Positions 43,047 to 55,268 of a stretch of 64,000 bases of DNA are shown in pieces. Positions within the stretch are counted from its first letter, which is position 1. Each line of letters begins with the position of its first letter. The notes under the pieces were generated by a model that had not been told where the DNA came from, did no database searches, and saw only the letters and a program-made list of their open reading frames with translations. A program made the position numbers and the translations under genes. Source of the DNA: Gracilaria vermiculophylla (taxonomy: Eukaryota > Rhodophyta > Florideophyceae > Gracilariales > Gracilariaceae); assembly GCA_019155205.2 (NCBI GenBank), contig JAHNZQ020000049.1:262247-326246 (forward strand), written 5' to 3'.

Positions 43047-43052
43047 AATAAA
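43047..43052 (+). terminator. Polyadenylation signal AATAAA
   Basis: AATAAA 115 bp downstream of the stop of the small secreted protein gene, in an AT-rich stretch. Confidence 0.5.
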
Positions 43053-44109
43053 TTCATATTTTTATGCCTTGAACGTTTCTTAATCTCCCTCCAGCTCTAT
43101 TTGGTCCTGTACAACATGTCATCGAGTTGTAACTTGAGTAGCTCTGCCACATGTTAAATGTGTACTGGTTGCAGTTGCGCTTTTAATTAGAAAGCCTTGC
43201 GCAAACATACAAAGAAAGCTTGCAATGTGTTCATCGGACCTGCGAAATTCGACCGCAGCAAAATACATGTCTCAGAGAATTCCTCTGTTCGATTGAAGAC
43301 TGTAATGTATATGTTAGTTTTTCGTGGCTGAGTTTTGATTGATAGCAAGCACATTATGCTTCGGCGACCCCCCTTACCGGTTGTTTCATGGATGCGAAAT
43401 CAAATGCATCAGACCTATGATCCAGGTCCAACAATGGTTCGCGTTGATCCCTACACATCCATGATAGTACAGGCTGCTCATTTTAATCCAATACAAAAAT
43501 CATATCCTGATTTGCAAGAAGATCTTGTACAATCCCAGTACTGGAAGGAAACAAACTAAAACACTGAGTCCGTGAAACAAGGAGATGGCTCATCAGATAC
43601 TATTTGACCAGCGGCCACATACTTTTATGAGGTCAAAACAATCAACTTTTCTTTTAATTTTAGTTATTTTGATGGGATGTTTTCGCGTTTGTTGTTTGTA
43701 TTAGTAATCGATATGTTTGTGTATAGCGAAACTTCTAAGCTTTTGTTGTTTATGCAAGGTGAGAAGTAAAAACATATGAAAACCACATGTTTTCAAGGAT
43801 ATGTGCCTGTATATTATATATAATTTACTACACAGCTTCAAAATACAGGCGATTTTTATACCTGAGACAGACATCTGATTCAAAAACACCATTTTTGACG
43901 CGTGTATCAAAGATTCAAACCCTACATAAAAAATCATTTGGCAGCAGTAAATCCAGGCGGATAAACACTAGAATTTCCAAACAAACTAGACTATGCAAAA
44001 GAAAATGAAACTATTGCTTTTCGTTTATGCAGTACTGAAGATTATTGTCTTTGTAAGAATCAAATTTTGTTTCATTACAAGCACGAAAAAAAAGTTTTAG
44101 AGCCGAGTA
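43053..44109. other. Spacer with one doubtful short ORF
   Basis: A plus-strand frame at 43335-43559 (first ATG near 43356, about 68 codons, Pro-rich start, no domain) is the only candidate and remains doubtful. The rest is AT-rich with no feature. Confidence 0.3.
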
Positions 44110-44645
44110 ATAGATCTGTTAAACAACTACTCGATAACTGCAATTATTGTGAGATTTTATCCAATAGTTTTTGACAATTGATTTAAAAATACAGTGTAAT
44201 AAAACTCATTTACACTTCAACAAAATGAATACGCAAATAAGAAAAAAATTGATAAATATAATACATGCTGAAAGATCAACTTCCTGCAAAAGAATCATCA
44301 TATATTGTGCGGCTTCATTTTGTCTTCATCACAGCCACTCTGACAAGAAAATAACTGCAGATGCCTTAGCATATGTTCCTTTTGACAGCGTGAAGTATCA
44401 GCTACGAAGATATCGAGAGATGTTCGTGAATTTACTAGGCAATAGCAGCCGTTATCGGCAACGTGAAGTTATTTAGGCCCTGTAACAAGACTGAATATGC
44501 TTCCAAATACCCTACAAATCATGTTTATACACAAATACTGATTATAAACATAAGAACAAACGCACTGCGGTGGAAACACGCATTTTCCATTTACAGTGGC
44601 TGCTAGTGTTAGCATTCTACATTACGTGTATTACCGGTGATTGAA
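44110..44645 (+). repeat. Interspersed repeat Z, copy 2
   Basis: The longer copy of the repeat at 38374-38747, in the same orientation. The extra middle segment (about 44285-44455) gives an open frame of 101 codons (44171-44476) that I do not recognise. The two copies bracket 5.4 kb containing the secreted protein gene. Confidence 0.6.
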
Positions 44646-45039
44646 CAACAAAGGGCATTTCTATGCCTTCGTTTATGTGGAAATTGTGAACAAAAATATT
44701 ATAAGTTTTGGAATTTTTTCTATTTTTCAATTCTGTGCAAACAAAAAGGACAAACCTGGCAGCATAGTTCCATCCGATGCCCGAGGCCATTTTGACTTCT
44801 GGCAGTCCAGTGCCCCAAATAGGAATATACCACGAATGATTTTCGGAACCTTCCTCTCGCGAGGTGGTTCAGAGGCAGAGCTTTTCTCAGACGAGGCACA
44901 CGGGCCGGGCACAACTCCAAGGCTAAGCCGTCGCAAATGCTGCAGGATGAAAGACAAACGGAGAAACCGGGGATCCGGCAAGTTTTGTGTTTGAGGCAGA
45001 TTCCGTGGGTTCGGTGAGATGTCTCTGTAAGACATCTGG

Positions 45040-45430
45040 CTATCTTAGCGTGGCCTGGTAATATCTTGGTCCGCGCGAGAATCGGGCGAAGCCGCGTTGG
45101 GCGGGTTGCGGACCTGGTCCGAAAAAGGGATGAACCGGAGGTCCCGTGCGGCTAACCTTGTACGAAGGCGAACCTGAAGAAAGGAAAGAAGAGTTCAGAC
45201 ATTGGTCCTCGGCATCACAGGCGGTTGACTTCCGTAGTCCACGGTGTACTTCCCCACTATGGAGAGAGTTACCCGCGTGGGCGGCACGTTCAGACCGAGG
45301 ATCTTGCTTGGTGCAGTTCACTGGGCTCGAAGGCCGGAGTGCCGTCGCGATAGGTACTGTAGCGCTGAGGCCGAAGTCGCCAAAATAAATAAATAAATAA
45401 CTATCAAAAATACTAAAATAACCGTGCAAA
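45040..45430 (-). repeat. Putative LTR fragment related to Ty3 family X
   Basis: On the minus strand it shows an ATTTATTTATTT run followed by GCGCTACAGTACCTA (45365-45351), matching the layout of 27920-27975. It lies on the correct side of the accessory ORF at 45725 to be the 3' LTR of a minus-oriented element. Ends are undefined. A perfect 8-bp inverted repeat (AGATGTCT/AGACATCT) sits at 45017-45037. Confidence 0.35.
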
Positions 45431-45724
45431 GCAGGTGCCATCCGTCACCCACACTGTACCCAGCGAGCCGCGCGCGGGTGCCGCGCGCGTGCCGAGAGGC
45501 CGTCCACCGCGAATGCCAGGTCGCGCGACAGGCGCTGGGTCGGCTGCTCCGGAGTCCATCGTGCAAACGCATGTGAATCGCGCATGCGACGTTAACCGTT
45601 TTCATATATACGGTCTAATCAGAATCCCGTGATTTGACAAAGTGCCAAGAAAAACGTCTCTGGTGGTCGTTGCACTTCATACTCCCCCCTCAAGATAGCG
45701 CGCGCACCTTGACGAGGAAGAGCC

Positions 45725-47391
45725 ATGTCGGATAGTAGTAACAAGAGTACGCCCGACCCACCTGCTTCCAGAATTCCGTCTCTACGGCCAACAGTCACTG
45801 CTTGCGAATCTTCTCCAACTTCTTCGGACACCGTTTCTGACGAGCTGGATATGTCCAATCTCCCCTCGGGCCACCCCGCGACAGGTCCGATCGGCATCCG
45901 TCCTGTTCCGATCCCGCGACGCAGCCCCACTCTGCCTGAAGAGAAAGCACCCCTCGTGGAACGTGAAGATGCGACAGCCGCTCATGCAGATATTTCGACC
46001 TTGGACTCGCCCGACACGGGAATTTCATATCTGCCCGACAGGCCAATTGGTGCGCTGTTTCGCTGGAAACCGCCGGTATCGCCATGGCCAATCAACGACG
46101 CCATCAAGGCGCCCGACCCGAGAACTTTGCGAGGGACTCTGATTCCCAGGCACGCTCCGTGCTTCCATCCCATATCAGTCAGTGACCAACCATTGGTTGA
46201 CCCGTACACTGATAATTTGAGTGACATCTCAGGTGGAATTATCAGAGTGATTACCATATCTTGGGAATGGCGCAACCGTATCGCAGTACCTTCTTATGCC
46301 ATGAGCCGCCTATGTGGAGAATAATTGGAAGAGGCCTACTGCTTTTTGATTCGAATTGCGCACCTCCGGCAGTTCCAGGCTCCTTCCGAGACCCCGATGG
46401 GGAACCACATGTCCTTTGACGTCAATTTTTACCGCACGCGCGGCGAAGTCGGATATTGTTTCATGCTCCATCAACTGGAATTCGTTGAATGGCGGGGCCA
46501 CATCCTGGTGCGCCACGAGGCCCTGTGCTGGACGCAGCCTTTCATCCGAGCTGAATTTCGGCACCTCTCCCGGCAAAGCCGGTTGCGCTTCTTGCAGAAT
46601 TTCATCCGCAAAGAATAAAGTTGTAGAGCCCGAACCGGCTTTTTCGTATCTTATGAGAACACGGAAATCGAGAGCATCGCGCCGTGTTACCGCAGATTGC
46701 AGTATGTCCCAATTTCAGATTGGTGGGCTCCTGTGGGGGCATGCTGGGGATGTTTTGTGGAGATCCCCACGTTGTTGACGTGTATAGGCTCCGCTATGGT
46801 GGAAGATCCCGATTCTGGGTACTGGTCCATTGTTATCACAGAATGAGTGGTCCGCACTGCGGCGCACATCCTTGCCCAGGGGTACGGCCAATATCGTTTC
46901 TGGTATGTCCCACCGCGTTTGCGGGGACCCATCCGTAGTTTGGACATGAGAATGTCTTCGGGAGTAGAACCAACCAGGGGGAGGTGTTTGCGTTCCTCGA
47001 TCAGATCGACCAAGTATGTTGGGACGAAGTACCGCAACAGAACTCTCAGCAGAGTCAACTGCATCGCGTATCCGGTCCCCGTCTCAGACGTACCATCAAA
47101 AACGCAGGCGACTTCGTGTATTTCGATCGATGGAAGTACTCGGAGACCAGCCGCGCTGAAGAGGAAAATTATCGTATTACGCCGCAGGGGATACCAGTCA
47201 GCCACCCTTGTAGATATGTCGACGCCGACAGCTATCTCGGCGCCTAGGCGGAGAGAGAGTCCATGGAGGATCACGAACCCGCTATGGCGGTTGACAATGT
47301 TCTTCTCGAGTCGGGTGAGTCCATCGACGGTGCGGACGTGGCGCTTGCCGAGCAGAGGTCCAACTCTCTGGAGGACGACACCCTGCGCTAC
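45725..47391 (+). pseudogene. Accessory ORF fragment of a minus-oriented Ty3 element
   Basis: Starts at ATG 45725 (MSDSSNKSTPDPP). It is open to 46324, and after one stop the same frame family continues at 46325-46618 with FDVNFYRTRGEVGY and RHEALCWTQP, then near 46847 with QYRFWYV. The same segments in the same order occur in the antisense ORF at 27905-26080, and more distantly at 57355-56258. The first 100 residues are Ser/Pro-rich and probably disordered. The function is unknown. It is cut off on the right by the R element starting at 47395; the pol it belonged to is not visible. Frameshifts after 46620 break the C-terminus. Confidence 0.6.
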
Positions 47392-47394
47392 TAG

Positions 47395-47947
47395 TGTAGT
47401 ATAGTGGCTCCTACGGAAAGAGGGTGGTTTGGCCCTAAGGTATAATATTTCTAAGGAGGGTTCTTAATTTATTAGCTGGGCCACGTGGTGCATAAAATCG
47501 CCCGCGTGCGCTACAGTATTCTTGAGGTATGGTAGAATTATTATTATTTTTAGATAATTTTTGCAGTTAATTAGCACAGTAGTAAGACCTGCCGAGGCGT
47601 GCTCCCGGCTTGATACTTATTCTGCCGGTTGACCTCCACCTCTGGGGAAGTAAAGACAAGCACCCTTGAGTCTTCTTCTACTTTTGCGGTTGGAGTCTCT
47701 TGTCTATCTACGCAGGTTTCTAAGCCGCCGATCCCCAGGTCGCATCATAGCAGCGCCGGTAGGAGCATTGTCCGCCCAGTGAACCTCCCCCTCCGCTTGG
47801 TGTTTGCGGATCTCCTTTCAGAATTCCCCCGGCTCGCGACAGCGGATACCGGAGACCACCTTTAGGAATACGCGCCTTTTGAGTCACCAAAAACTCCTAA
47901 CGGACGTTGTGCATTACTACCTCGACAGGAGGGCTGACAGTACCACA
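47395..47947 (+). repeat. 5' LTR of the large Ty3 family R element
   Basis: 553 bp, TGTAGTATAGTGG to TACCACA. It contains the shared motif GCGCTACAGTATTCTTGAGG at 47508. The expected primer site after it is changed from TGG (copy 1) to CGG (CGGTCTGCC). Confidence 0.85.
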
Positions 47948-48103
47948 ACCGGTCTGCCGACTTAGAAGGTCACGGTTCCTAAAGGATTCGTACAAGTCGC
48001 AGCAGAACAGTGTTTCTAGTTTGCAACGACCAACCCCCAGCAGTGGAATTCTTCCTTAAGGTGATTTGGAAGTGGAAGCAAATCACCCCCCACCTACTCC
48101 TCA

Positions 48104-50569
48104 ATGGAACCCTCAGAACATCCCATGGAAACCCCCCCTACAGGATCCTTAAGCAACAAGCTCCGTTGGCGGGCGCAGCACGCGCAGCGCTCCCCAGGAG
48201 ATGGCCGCCACACTGGAGGACCCTGAAAGTCTCCTTCGGAATCCTGGCTCCTCTCTGGAGCGTTTTAGGAATCGCCTTAGGAGAATGCATGATTGGAGGC
48301 AAGCGGAATCCCCCGCAGCACTTCTGGAGAACGCCGACGCGGAGGTTGAAGAACCGCACACGGCATCGCAGCCGCCACATCAGGAGCTCTAGGGACGGGA
48401 ACACCCGGAGGCTGATACCCTCTTGGAGTCCCTGGCCCCGCGTCTTACGGATTGGCTCTCACAGGAGCTGGTCGAAAGAATACCTGCAGGTGTTGAAGCC
48501 CACTTCGGAGCGCGCCGCCACACCCTCGTGGAGGAGATCGCATCGGATAGCGCTCACCGTGCTGTGGATGCTTTGCTGGATTCCGACCCCTTCCTCGGGG
48601 TGAACTCAGATGTTATGCGTGCGGAGGTTCGCTCCCAAACCGCGCAGCTGCTCCCCGCAGCCGCGTTTCAAAGTTATTCATCCGTACAGGAGAGATTCCC
48701 TCTATCAACACCTAAGGTGACCCCGGGCAGAGAAGGAAATGATACTGTCACCCCCTACGCCAGAGGAGTACAAAATACTGCTGTAGGGAAACGGGACCAC
48801 CTCAGGAATCTTGCTATGCACCGTCTAGACCTGACGCCCCACGGAGGAGGGCAGGATACCGGTCGCGACGAAGTTCACCTAAGGAGAGAAGGACAGGATA
48901 CTCCTCGGGTGGATCGCAATAACGGGGGTATCGTCAGCAACCCAGACCACCTCAAGGAAAGAAGAAGAAAGAAACGGAGGGTGAAAAGAAGAAAGCGAGA
49001 CACCGATTCGGAGCGAAGTTCAGACTCTGAATACATAAACAGCTCCAGTTTGGAGGACAGTACACCTCCCAAGGAGAAGAGCAGAAGGGTCAGGAAGGTC
49101 GTCCCGCTTAACAACCTCTTCGCCAAAGTGGTGGATTACGACACGTACAGGTTGAATGATTGCTCCATCTTTTACGACGCGTCGGTCGCTAAACGACTCA
49201 CGAAGATGCAGCGCCGTGTGGATATTCAAATGAAGAAGCATTCCTTCTCAGGCGAAAAACCCATCTCGGTGTTGAATTTTCTCACGCGCTTCCGTTCGCC
49301 GTGTAACACAAATGGTGTCCATGAAGGTGCCGCCATATGGTGCTTTCAGTTCTACCTCACAGGCCAAGCGCACTCGTTGGTGCAGCCACGCCTCACGGGG
49401 GAGAGCACCATTGTGGATGATCCTGAAACGGAGATCTCGACGACGTACCCGGAGGTGTTCAATTTCCTCCTTAAAAGGTACGCCACGGACGAGGTGATAG
49501 CCGATGCTGATGCTGAAGTCACCTCCTATAGGCAGAACACCGGAATGACCGAGACGGAGTTCTGACAGAAGCTGTGGACGAAGGCTCTGCGGTGTGGGAA
49601 TGTGTACTTCGAACGGCGGTTGAAGTCGCTCTTTGTTGAGGGACTCCTTCCCTCGATACGCGCGAGGGTGCGTAATCACTTGACCACGCACCCGAAGACC
49701 AACTATACGGAATTAGCACGGTTCGCGGAATCCTATGGAGATACCCTCCGTGCCGTTCGCCGCAGTCATGCTCCACTTTCGGAAAAACCGGCGGCCTCCA
49801 GGACCCGTCGGGCATCCGCCCTGACGTTGGACTCTAGCACCTCGGAGGAAGTGGATGCGCTCACGCTCTTAGGAGAGCAAGAGACCCTTGCCCTCACATA
49901 GGTCTCCTCTCAGGAAGCACCGTCTGGGACGAAGACACCCTCGTCCCGCACTTCGTACGCCTCGGCAGGATCGTATAGGAGCGTCAGATTTGCGAGCCCT
50001 GGAGGCTACCCACCGCCTTGCAGGATTTGCTTTTCACGAGAGCCCGTACACTGTACGACTCTCACCTCGGCAATGAAGGCCGCCATTCTGCAGAAAAGAG
50101 ACAAAACCTTCCAGGACCTGAAGGACACACCAACGAAGAGCGGAAGTTATCGAACCGCGTATCGCGACATCCGCTCCCCTCAAGGAAACTACAGTTACCG
50201 TGCTCTACCGGGAGTGCATCCTGTCCCACTCTCACTAGCACCCGCAACGCAGGTGCCGGTGCCCCAGCCGGCTGCACCTCAAGGGAACATGTCGCTTCGC
50301 GATGCACAACCGCAGAAGCCATCCCCGCCTGGAAACCAGCCCCTCTCCGACCAGGAAAACCCTCAGAGCCACGCGTTAAGGCTCCGTGTGGCTCTCCAAC
50401 ATCGAGTTTCAGCTCCACGGCGGTCGCCTTTAGGAAAGGGGGAGAGGCCGTCTGCTCCGTCGACGCAGAATCGGCGGGCCTCCCAATCCCGTCGGACCCA
50501 TTCGACACCTTTGAGGATTCTGTTTGCATGTTTTGCCGTGAGAACTACAAGGTATTTGCCTCTATAGGA
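48104..50569 (+). pseudogene. gag of the large Ty3 family R element
   Basis: The gag start corresponds to ATG 48104 (MEPSEHPMET), but a small indel shifts the frame by about 48200. From 48201 one frame runs to 50569, interrupted only by TAG 48390, TGA 49563 and TAG 49899. A basic Arg/Lys run (RRKKRRVKRRKR) is followed at about 49090-49560 by a retrotransposon-gag-type fold region (KPISVLNFLTRF, AAIWCFQFYLTGQA). A Cys/His cluster (CRICFSREPVHC) lies near 50020-50055. Gag forms the particle. The 48390 stop is CAG in copy 1, so the ancestor was open. Gag overlaps the pol frame (50018 onward) by about 550 nt, pol lying in the -1 frame, which fits translation by frameshifting. Confidence 0.8.
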
Positions 50570-50920
50570 TGTTCCCCGCTCGCCTCCACCACGATGCGCG
50601 CTATCCTCGATACCGGAGCTGGCCCAAATCTGGTGCACGCCGAGGTGCTTTCGCGGTCTGCTCTCGGCTCCTTGAGGACTGGCAAGCTCCCGACGGTACA
50701 CGATGCGTCGCGACGAGCATTGAACATCCTCGGCGCAATCCCTTTGTACCTCTGGTTGGGCTCCTTACAGGGGAAAGTGTGGTTCCTCGTGGCGACCAAC
50801 TTGGCCGCACAATGCATATTGGGTACCTCCTTTGTGGATCGATATGTACGTGCAATGTACCCACGCCTGCGGAAGGTGACGTTTCATGACGCTGCCCCTG
50901 TAGGTATTGTGGCCGCATCT
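50018..50920 (+). pseudogene. pol N-terminus with retropepsin (large Ty3 family R element)
   Basis: The pol frame opens at about 50018, overlaps gag and carries an aspartic protease near 50600-50840: active site AILDTGAGPNLV (Asp-Thr-Gly) and, 70 residues on, CILGTSFVDRY, the usual ILG motif before the C-terminal strand. The enzyme would mature the Gag and Pol polyproteins. The frame is open to the assembly gap at 50921. No zinc finger is in this frame; the Cys/His cluster belongs to gag. Confidence 0.8.
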
Positions 50921-51020
50921 NNNNNNNNNNNNNNNNNNNNNNNNNNNNNNNNNNNNNNNNNNNNNNNNNNNNNNNNNNNNNNNNNNNNNNNNNNNNNNNN
51001 NNNNNNNNNNNNNNNNNNNN
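50921..51020. other. Assembly gap of 100 N with duplicated flanks
   Basis: Exactly 100 N. The 94 bp before it (50827-50920) and after it (51021-51114) are the same sequence except two bases, so the gap most likely separates overlapping contig ends of one locus. Removing the gap plus one copy (194 nt) keeps the pol frame aligned. Confidence 0.9.
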
Positions 51021-51114
51021 CTCCTTTGTGGATCGATATGTACGTGCAATGTACCCACGCCTGCGGAAGGTGACGTTTCATGACGCTGCCACTGTAGGTA
51101 TTGTGTCCGCATCT

Positions 51115-54086
51115 CCAGGACCGGACGCGAACGCGCGTCAAGTGGGTACCCTTCCAAAGGAGACGCAGTCGAATAAGCTACGCGTGGTGAAGAGCATTGA
51201 AATACCCGCGAGGAGTCAGGCCGAAGTCTGGGTGCAGACCTCTGCATCTGGCCTTTCATTCCTACAGAGGAGTCCACACCTGAAGACAAATCAGCACTCC
51301 ATGCTGGCGAACGGTGTTATGAACGTGATACCGAACATCCCCTTTAGGGTTGTGCTCCCTAACTTTAAGGAGTCGCCGTTACGGCTGCAGAAAGAAAATA
51401 TCGTCGGACTGGCACTACCCGCCCCTGCAGGACTGGCTCATCTTCCACGAGCGGAAAACCTTGCGGACCGCGATGAAATCGCCACCGTGGAGACGGAAGC
51501 GACTTCAACGGCTCCAGAGGAAGAGAATCTTGCCACCTGGCAGGAGAAGCTCCATATTGGCGATGATTTCGAAGGGTATCGCCACAGGATAGTGGAGATG
51601 CTATCCGCCTCCGAGGACATGTGGTCTTGTCACCTGGGTCAGGTCAGCCTGGCCAAGCACAGGATCCAGCTCACACCGGATGCTAAGCCGGTACATCAAC
51701 TCCCGAGGAGGGCTGGACCCCACGCGCGCGACTTTGAACGCGATGAGGTCCACCGGATGCTGGAGAAGGGCGTTATAGAGCCTTCCAATTCCAAATTGGC
51801 CTCCCTGGTGGTGTTTTATAAAAAGAAAGATGGCTCCCTAAGGTTTTGTATGGACTACATGCGCCTTAACGAGGTGATGGTACGCGATTCGCACCAGATA
51901 CCCCGGATGGATGAATGTATTGACTCCTTAGGCGATGCGTCCGTTTTCTCCACGGTGGATGCCAATAGCGGCTACTAGCAGATTGAGATGGACGACTCCG
52001 GTAAGGATAAGACACTGTTCACCCCGCACTGCGGGATCTTCAGATTTCTAAGGATGCCATCTGGGTTGAAGAATGCACCCGCTACGTTCCAACGAGCGGT
52101 GGACATTATCCTACCCAAGGTGAAGTGGCAGTACGCCTTGGTGTATATCGATGATGTCATCATATACTCTCGCAGCGTGGGGGAGCACTTCATTCATGTG
52201 AAGCACGTGCTCCAACTCCTAAAGGATACTGGGCTCACCTTGAAGCTGGAAAAATGTTTCTTTTTCAAGTCTTCAGTGGACTACCTTGGGCCCGTTGTGC
52301 TTCCGGGCCGCCTACAGGTTTCTAGGAAAACCCAGGACGCCATTAAGGAAGCTCGCCCTCCCACAAACCAGACGGAGCTCCGCTCCTTCATTGGGTTGTG
52401 TAACGTCTTCCGGAGGTTTGTACCCAATTTCTCCCGTATAGCGGCGCCGTTCAATCGGCTCTTGGAGAACGACAAGCCGACGCAATTGGCTCTATTGACG
52501 GACGAAGAGTTTGAAGCGTTCGACACCCTGAAGAGGAGACTAATAGAACCACCAATCTTGGTGCATCCGAAGCGGCACGGCCGAATGGTGCTGGACACTG
52601 ACGCCTGTAAATACCAGGTTGGATGTGCCCTCCTACAGCGGCAACCGGAAGGTGGACTTCAACCCATCGGGTATTGGAGTCGCAGCCTCACCCCTACGGA
52701 ACGGAATAATTCCTTGTCGAAGCGCGAATGTCTCGCCATCGTGTGGGCAGTTTTGCTTTTACGCCCATACCTGGAAGGCGCGCGCTTCACCTTGAGGACG
52801 GACAACGCACCAATGAAGTGGATACTGTCCTTGACGAATGCTACCGGTCGCCTAGAAAGGTGGTGGTGGCGCCTTCTGGAGTTCGAGTTTGACCTCCTCC
52901 ACCGTCCTGGCATAAAACACCAGGCCGCGGATGCGCTCTCGCGAATCTCCGCCGATGGGAAAGATAAAACACCTTTGGAGTACAACATCCCGTGTCTGGT
53001 CATCCAGAACGCCGACGGGAAAGAAGGATCCGATGAAGAATGTTTGAAATGCTGTGAACCTGGAGGAATGTACAGTGGACTCCCTGAGGTGATGGCTCTG
53101 GTTGAGGAGGAGAAAGAAGTTCTCCCCATTACCGTAGTGGAGTTCCTGAAGGAGCAGAATACGGATGCGTACTGCAAGGAGTGCCTCGCCACTGTGGGGA
53201 GTTTGACATCATCGTTTGATGTCGACCGTGACGGCGTGCTTGTACGCCGCACCCCTCTGGATGGAGCTCTCCAAAAGGTGGTGCCGACGAAGTTACGGGC
53301 GAGAGTGTTGTACCTCTCGCACCATCCTCGCCTCGCCGGGCACCCCGGTAGATCTTGGATGTATTCAACCATGCGGAGGGCGTTCTATTGGCCGAACATG
53401 GCCAACGACGTCTTCCAAACGGTGGCGGATTGTTATTCCTGCGCCGCCGCTAGGGGTAGTATACGGAAACACCGGACGCCGCTCACGCTGTTACCACCTT
53501 CAGGACCGTTGGAGTTTGTGGCCATGGACATCTTGGGTGCTCTCCTTAAAACGGAACGAGGGAATCGATTTATCCTCGTGATCACGCATCGTTTTTCCAA
53601 GATTACGCGTGCCATCCTTCTCCGGAGCACTACTGCAGCAGTGATTGCCGACGCCTTTCTGGATCATTGGGTATATCCCTATGGGATACTGTAGTACCTC
53701 CTTACGGACAATGGCCCCCAGTTCGCGGCAAAACGCTTCAGCGCCGTTTCCGGAATGCTGGGGATGAAGCAGTTGTTTACACCTGCCTATCACCCCCAGA
53801 CAAACGGCCAGGCGGAAAACTTCAACAAAACCATCGCCTCGAGGCTGAAGCACTACGTCGCGGACCACCAGAAGGATTGGGACGCATATGTGGGACCCCT
53901 CACGTATGCATGCGACCTACAGGTGCACCGCTCCACGGGGACTGCCCCTTTCAATTTGGTGCTCTCGCGCATTCCGCCAAGTGCCGTCATCGCGGCACGC
54001 ACCACGGCGCACCCGGCGGATGTACCACAGACGCCAACAGCGGCGCAAGCCAAACGTTCCATCCTAAGGCGATATGAGAACGCACT
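51115..54086 (+). pseudogene. pol: reverse transcriptase, RNase H, integrase (large Ty3 family R element)
   Basis: A single frame. RT starts near 51650 (HRIQLTPDAKPV), with FSTVDANSGY at 51960 and the intact catalytic YIDDV at 52147. RNase H (VLDTDACKYQVGCAL, TDNAPMKW, ADALSRI) covers 52590-52950. The integrase zinc region (SHHPRLAGHPG...CYSC) is at 53310-53440. The integrase core shows all three acidic residues: AMDIL (53525), TDNGPQF (53705) and QAENFN (53810). TAG codons at 51976 (where related elements have Trp) and 53692 interrupt it. These enzymes make and insert the cDNA. TRIM copy C splits the frame at 54086. Confidence 0.88.
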
Positions 54087-54396
54087 TGTTGATAGTTCAA
54101 ATGGTAAACTGTGCGCCCTGTGTCACATGAGAGTATAGCGCAAATAGCTCATTTGTTTTACTAACAGGTTATGGGCCCAGCTAAACGCTAGGACCCTGGG
54201 TTCAATTCACAGAAGTGACCTGAGCCTGAGAAATTGTACAGGTGTACAGCAGTAGTGAAGATTGGCTATTGTAAGCTCGAGGTCTCGTTCTGTAAGAAAG
54301 TACAGGGCGAGAGGACGTGTCGATCGTTCAAATGGTGAACTGTGCGCCCTGTGTCACAAAAGAGTGTAGCGCAAATAGCTCATCTGTTTTCCAACA
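54087..54396 (+). mobile_element. TRIM miniature LTR element, copy C (complete)
   Basis: 310 bp inserted in integrase coding sequence. LTRs at 54087-54166 (80 bp) and 54318-54396 (79 bp) differ at about nine positions, so this copy is older than B. The 5-bp duplication GCACT is perfect at 54082-54086 and 54397-54401. The interior begins directly with GGTTATGGGCCCAGC, the same internal initiator-tRNA-Met match as in copy B. The insertion plus duplication is 315 nt, a multiple of three, but it brings stops. Confidence 0.93.
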
Positions 54397-54401
54397 GCAC
54401 T

Positions 54402-55026
54402 CTCACTCGCGAAGGAGAGACTCAACGCCTCGCAGAGGAGATACAAACAGGACTTCGACCGAAAGATTATGGAAGGTCCTCACCTGAAGAATGGCGACGA
54501 GGTGTTCCTCGATAAACCCGAGGGGAACTCCGATGAACCACCGGACGTCACGCGCAAGTTAGAGCCGACCATCTCAGGGCCCTTCAAAGTCCTGGCCACC
54601 TACATGGATACTGTCGCCATTGAAGTGAACGGGCTTAGGGATGTCGTCTCCCGTGATTGGGTGACGAAAGTCCCAACTTCCAGCCTTTCAGGAATGCCCG
54701 CCACCCCACCTCAGGGACAACGCGCGGAAATTCCTCTGTCGACCACCTCAGGCGCGACGACTCCACGGGATACTGGGAACCGCATCACCACTCTCGGTGA
54801 ACCAATTCTGGAGGCCCCCGATGCCATCCTGACCCCTGAAGGTGACATCCTCTACTCGGTGGACCATATCGTCTCGCATCCACACACACCTGCAGGAGTA
54901 CTGTACCGCGTCCGCTGGTACGGGTACACCTCGAAGAACGACACGGAAGAACCTCCGGAACATATCTCGGAGAACTTCCTTAGGCGATATCACGCCAATC
55001 TGGTGCGGGAACGCCACTTCATATAG
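54402..55026 (+). pseudogene. Integrase C-terminus and chromodomain (large Ty3 family R element)
   Basis: After the TRIM the integrase frame resumes in phase. The C-terminal barrel (NGDEVFLDKPEG, GPFKVLATY) lies at 54490-54600, a Ser/Thr/Pro linker follows, and a chromodomain (YSVDHIVSHPHT, YRVRWYGYTSKND, ENFLRRYH) ends the protein at 55026. The chromodomain places the element among chromoviruses and would bias insertion to particular chromatin. Confidence 0.82.
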
Positions 55027-55268
55027 GCGCTTCCGTTAAGGAAAGGGGGTGTGGGCCCCCAAACGGAGATGTTTTTCGTCTTAGCCGTCTATCCCCCATC
55101 TGGAGTTATCTTTTTTGCCTCCAAGATGCTGTGCTCGCTTTTTTGCATGCTCCTACGGCGGTACTTCGTGTCACTGAGCTCGCGGGAACGGTCTGTGCAT
55201 GTTTGAACTACAGTTCGTGGGGCTTCTGCTCAATCCGAAGGATCTTTTATTGGTCAGGGTCCCATCAC

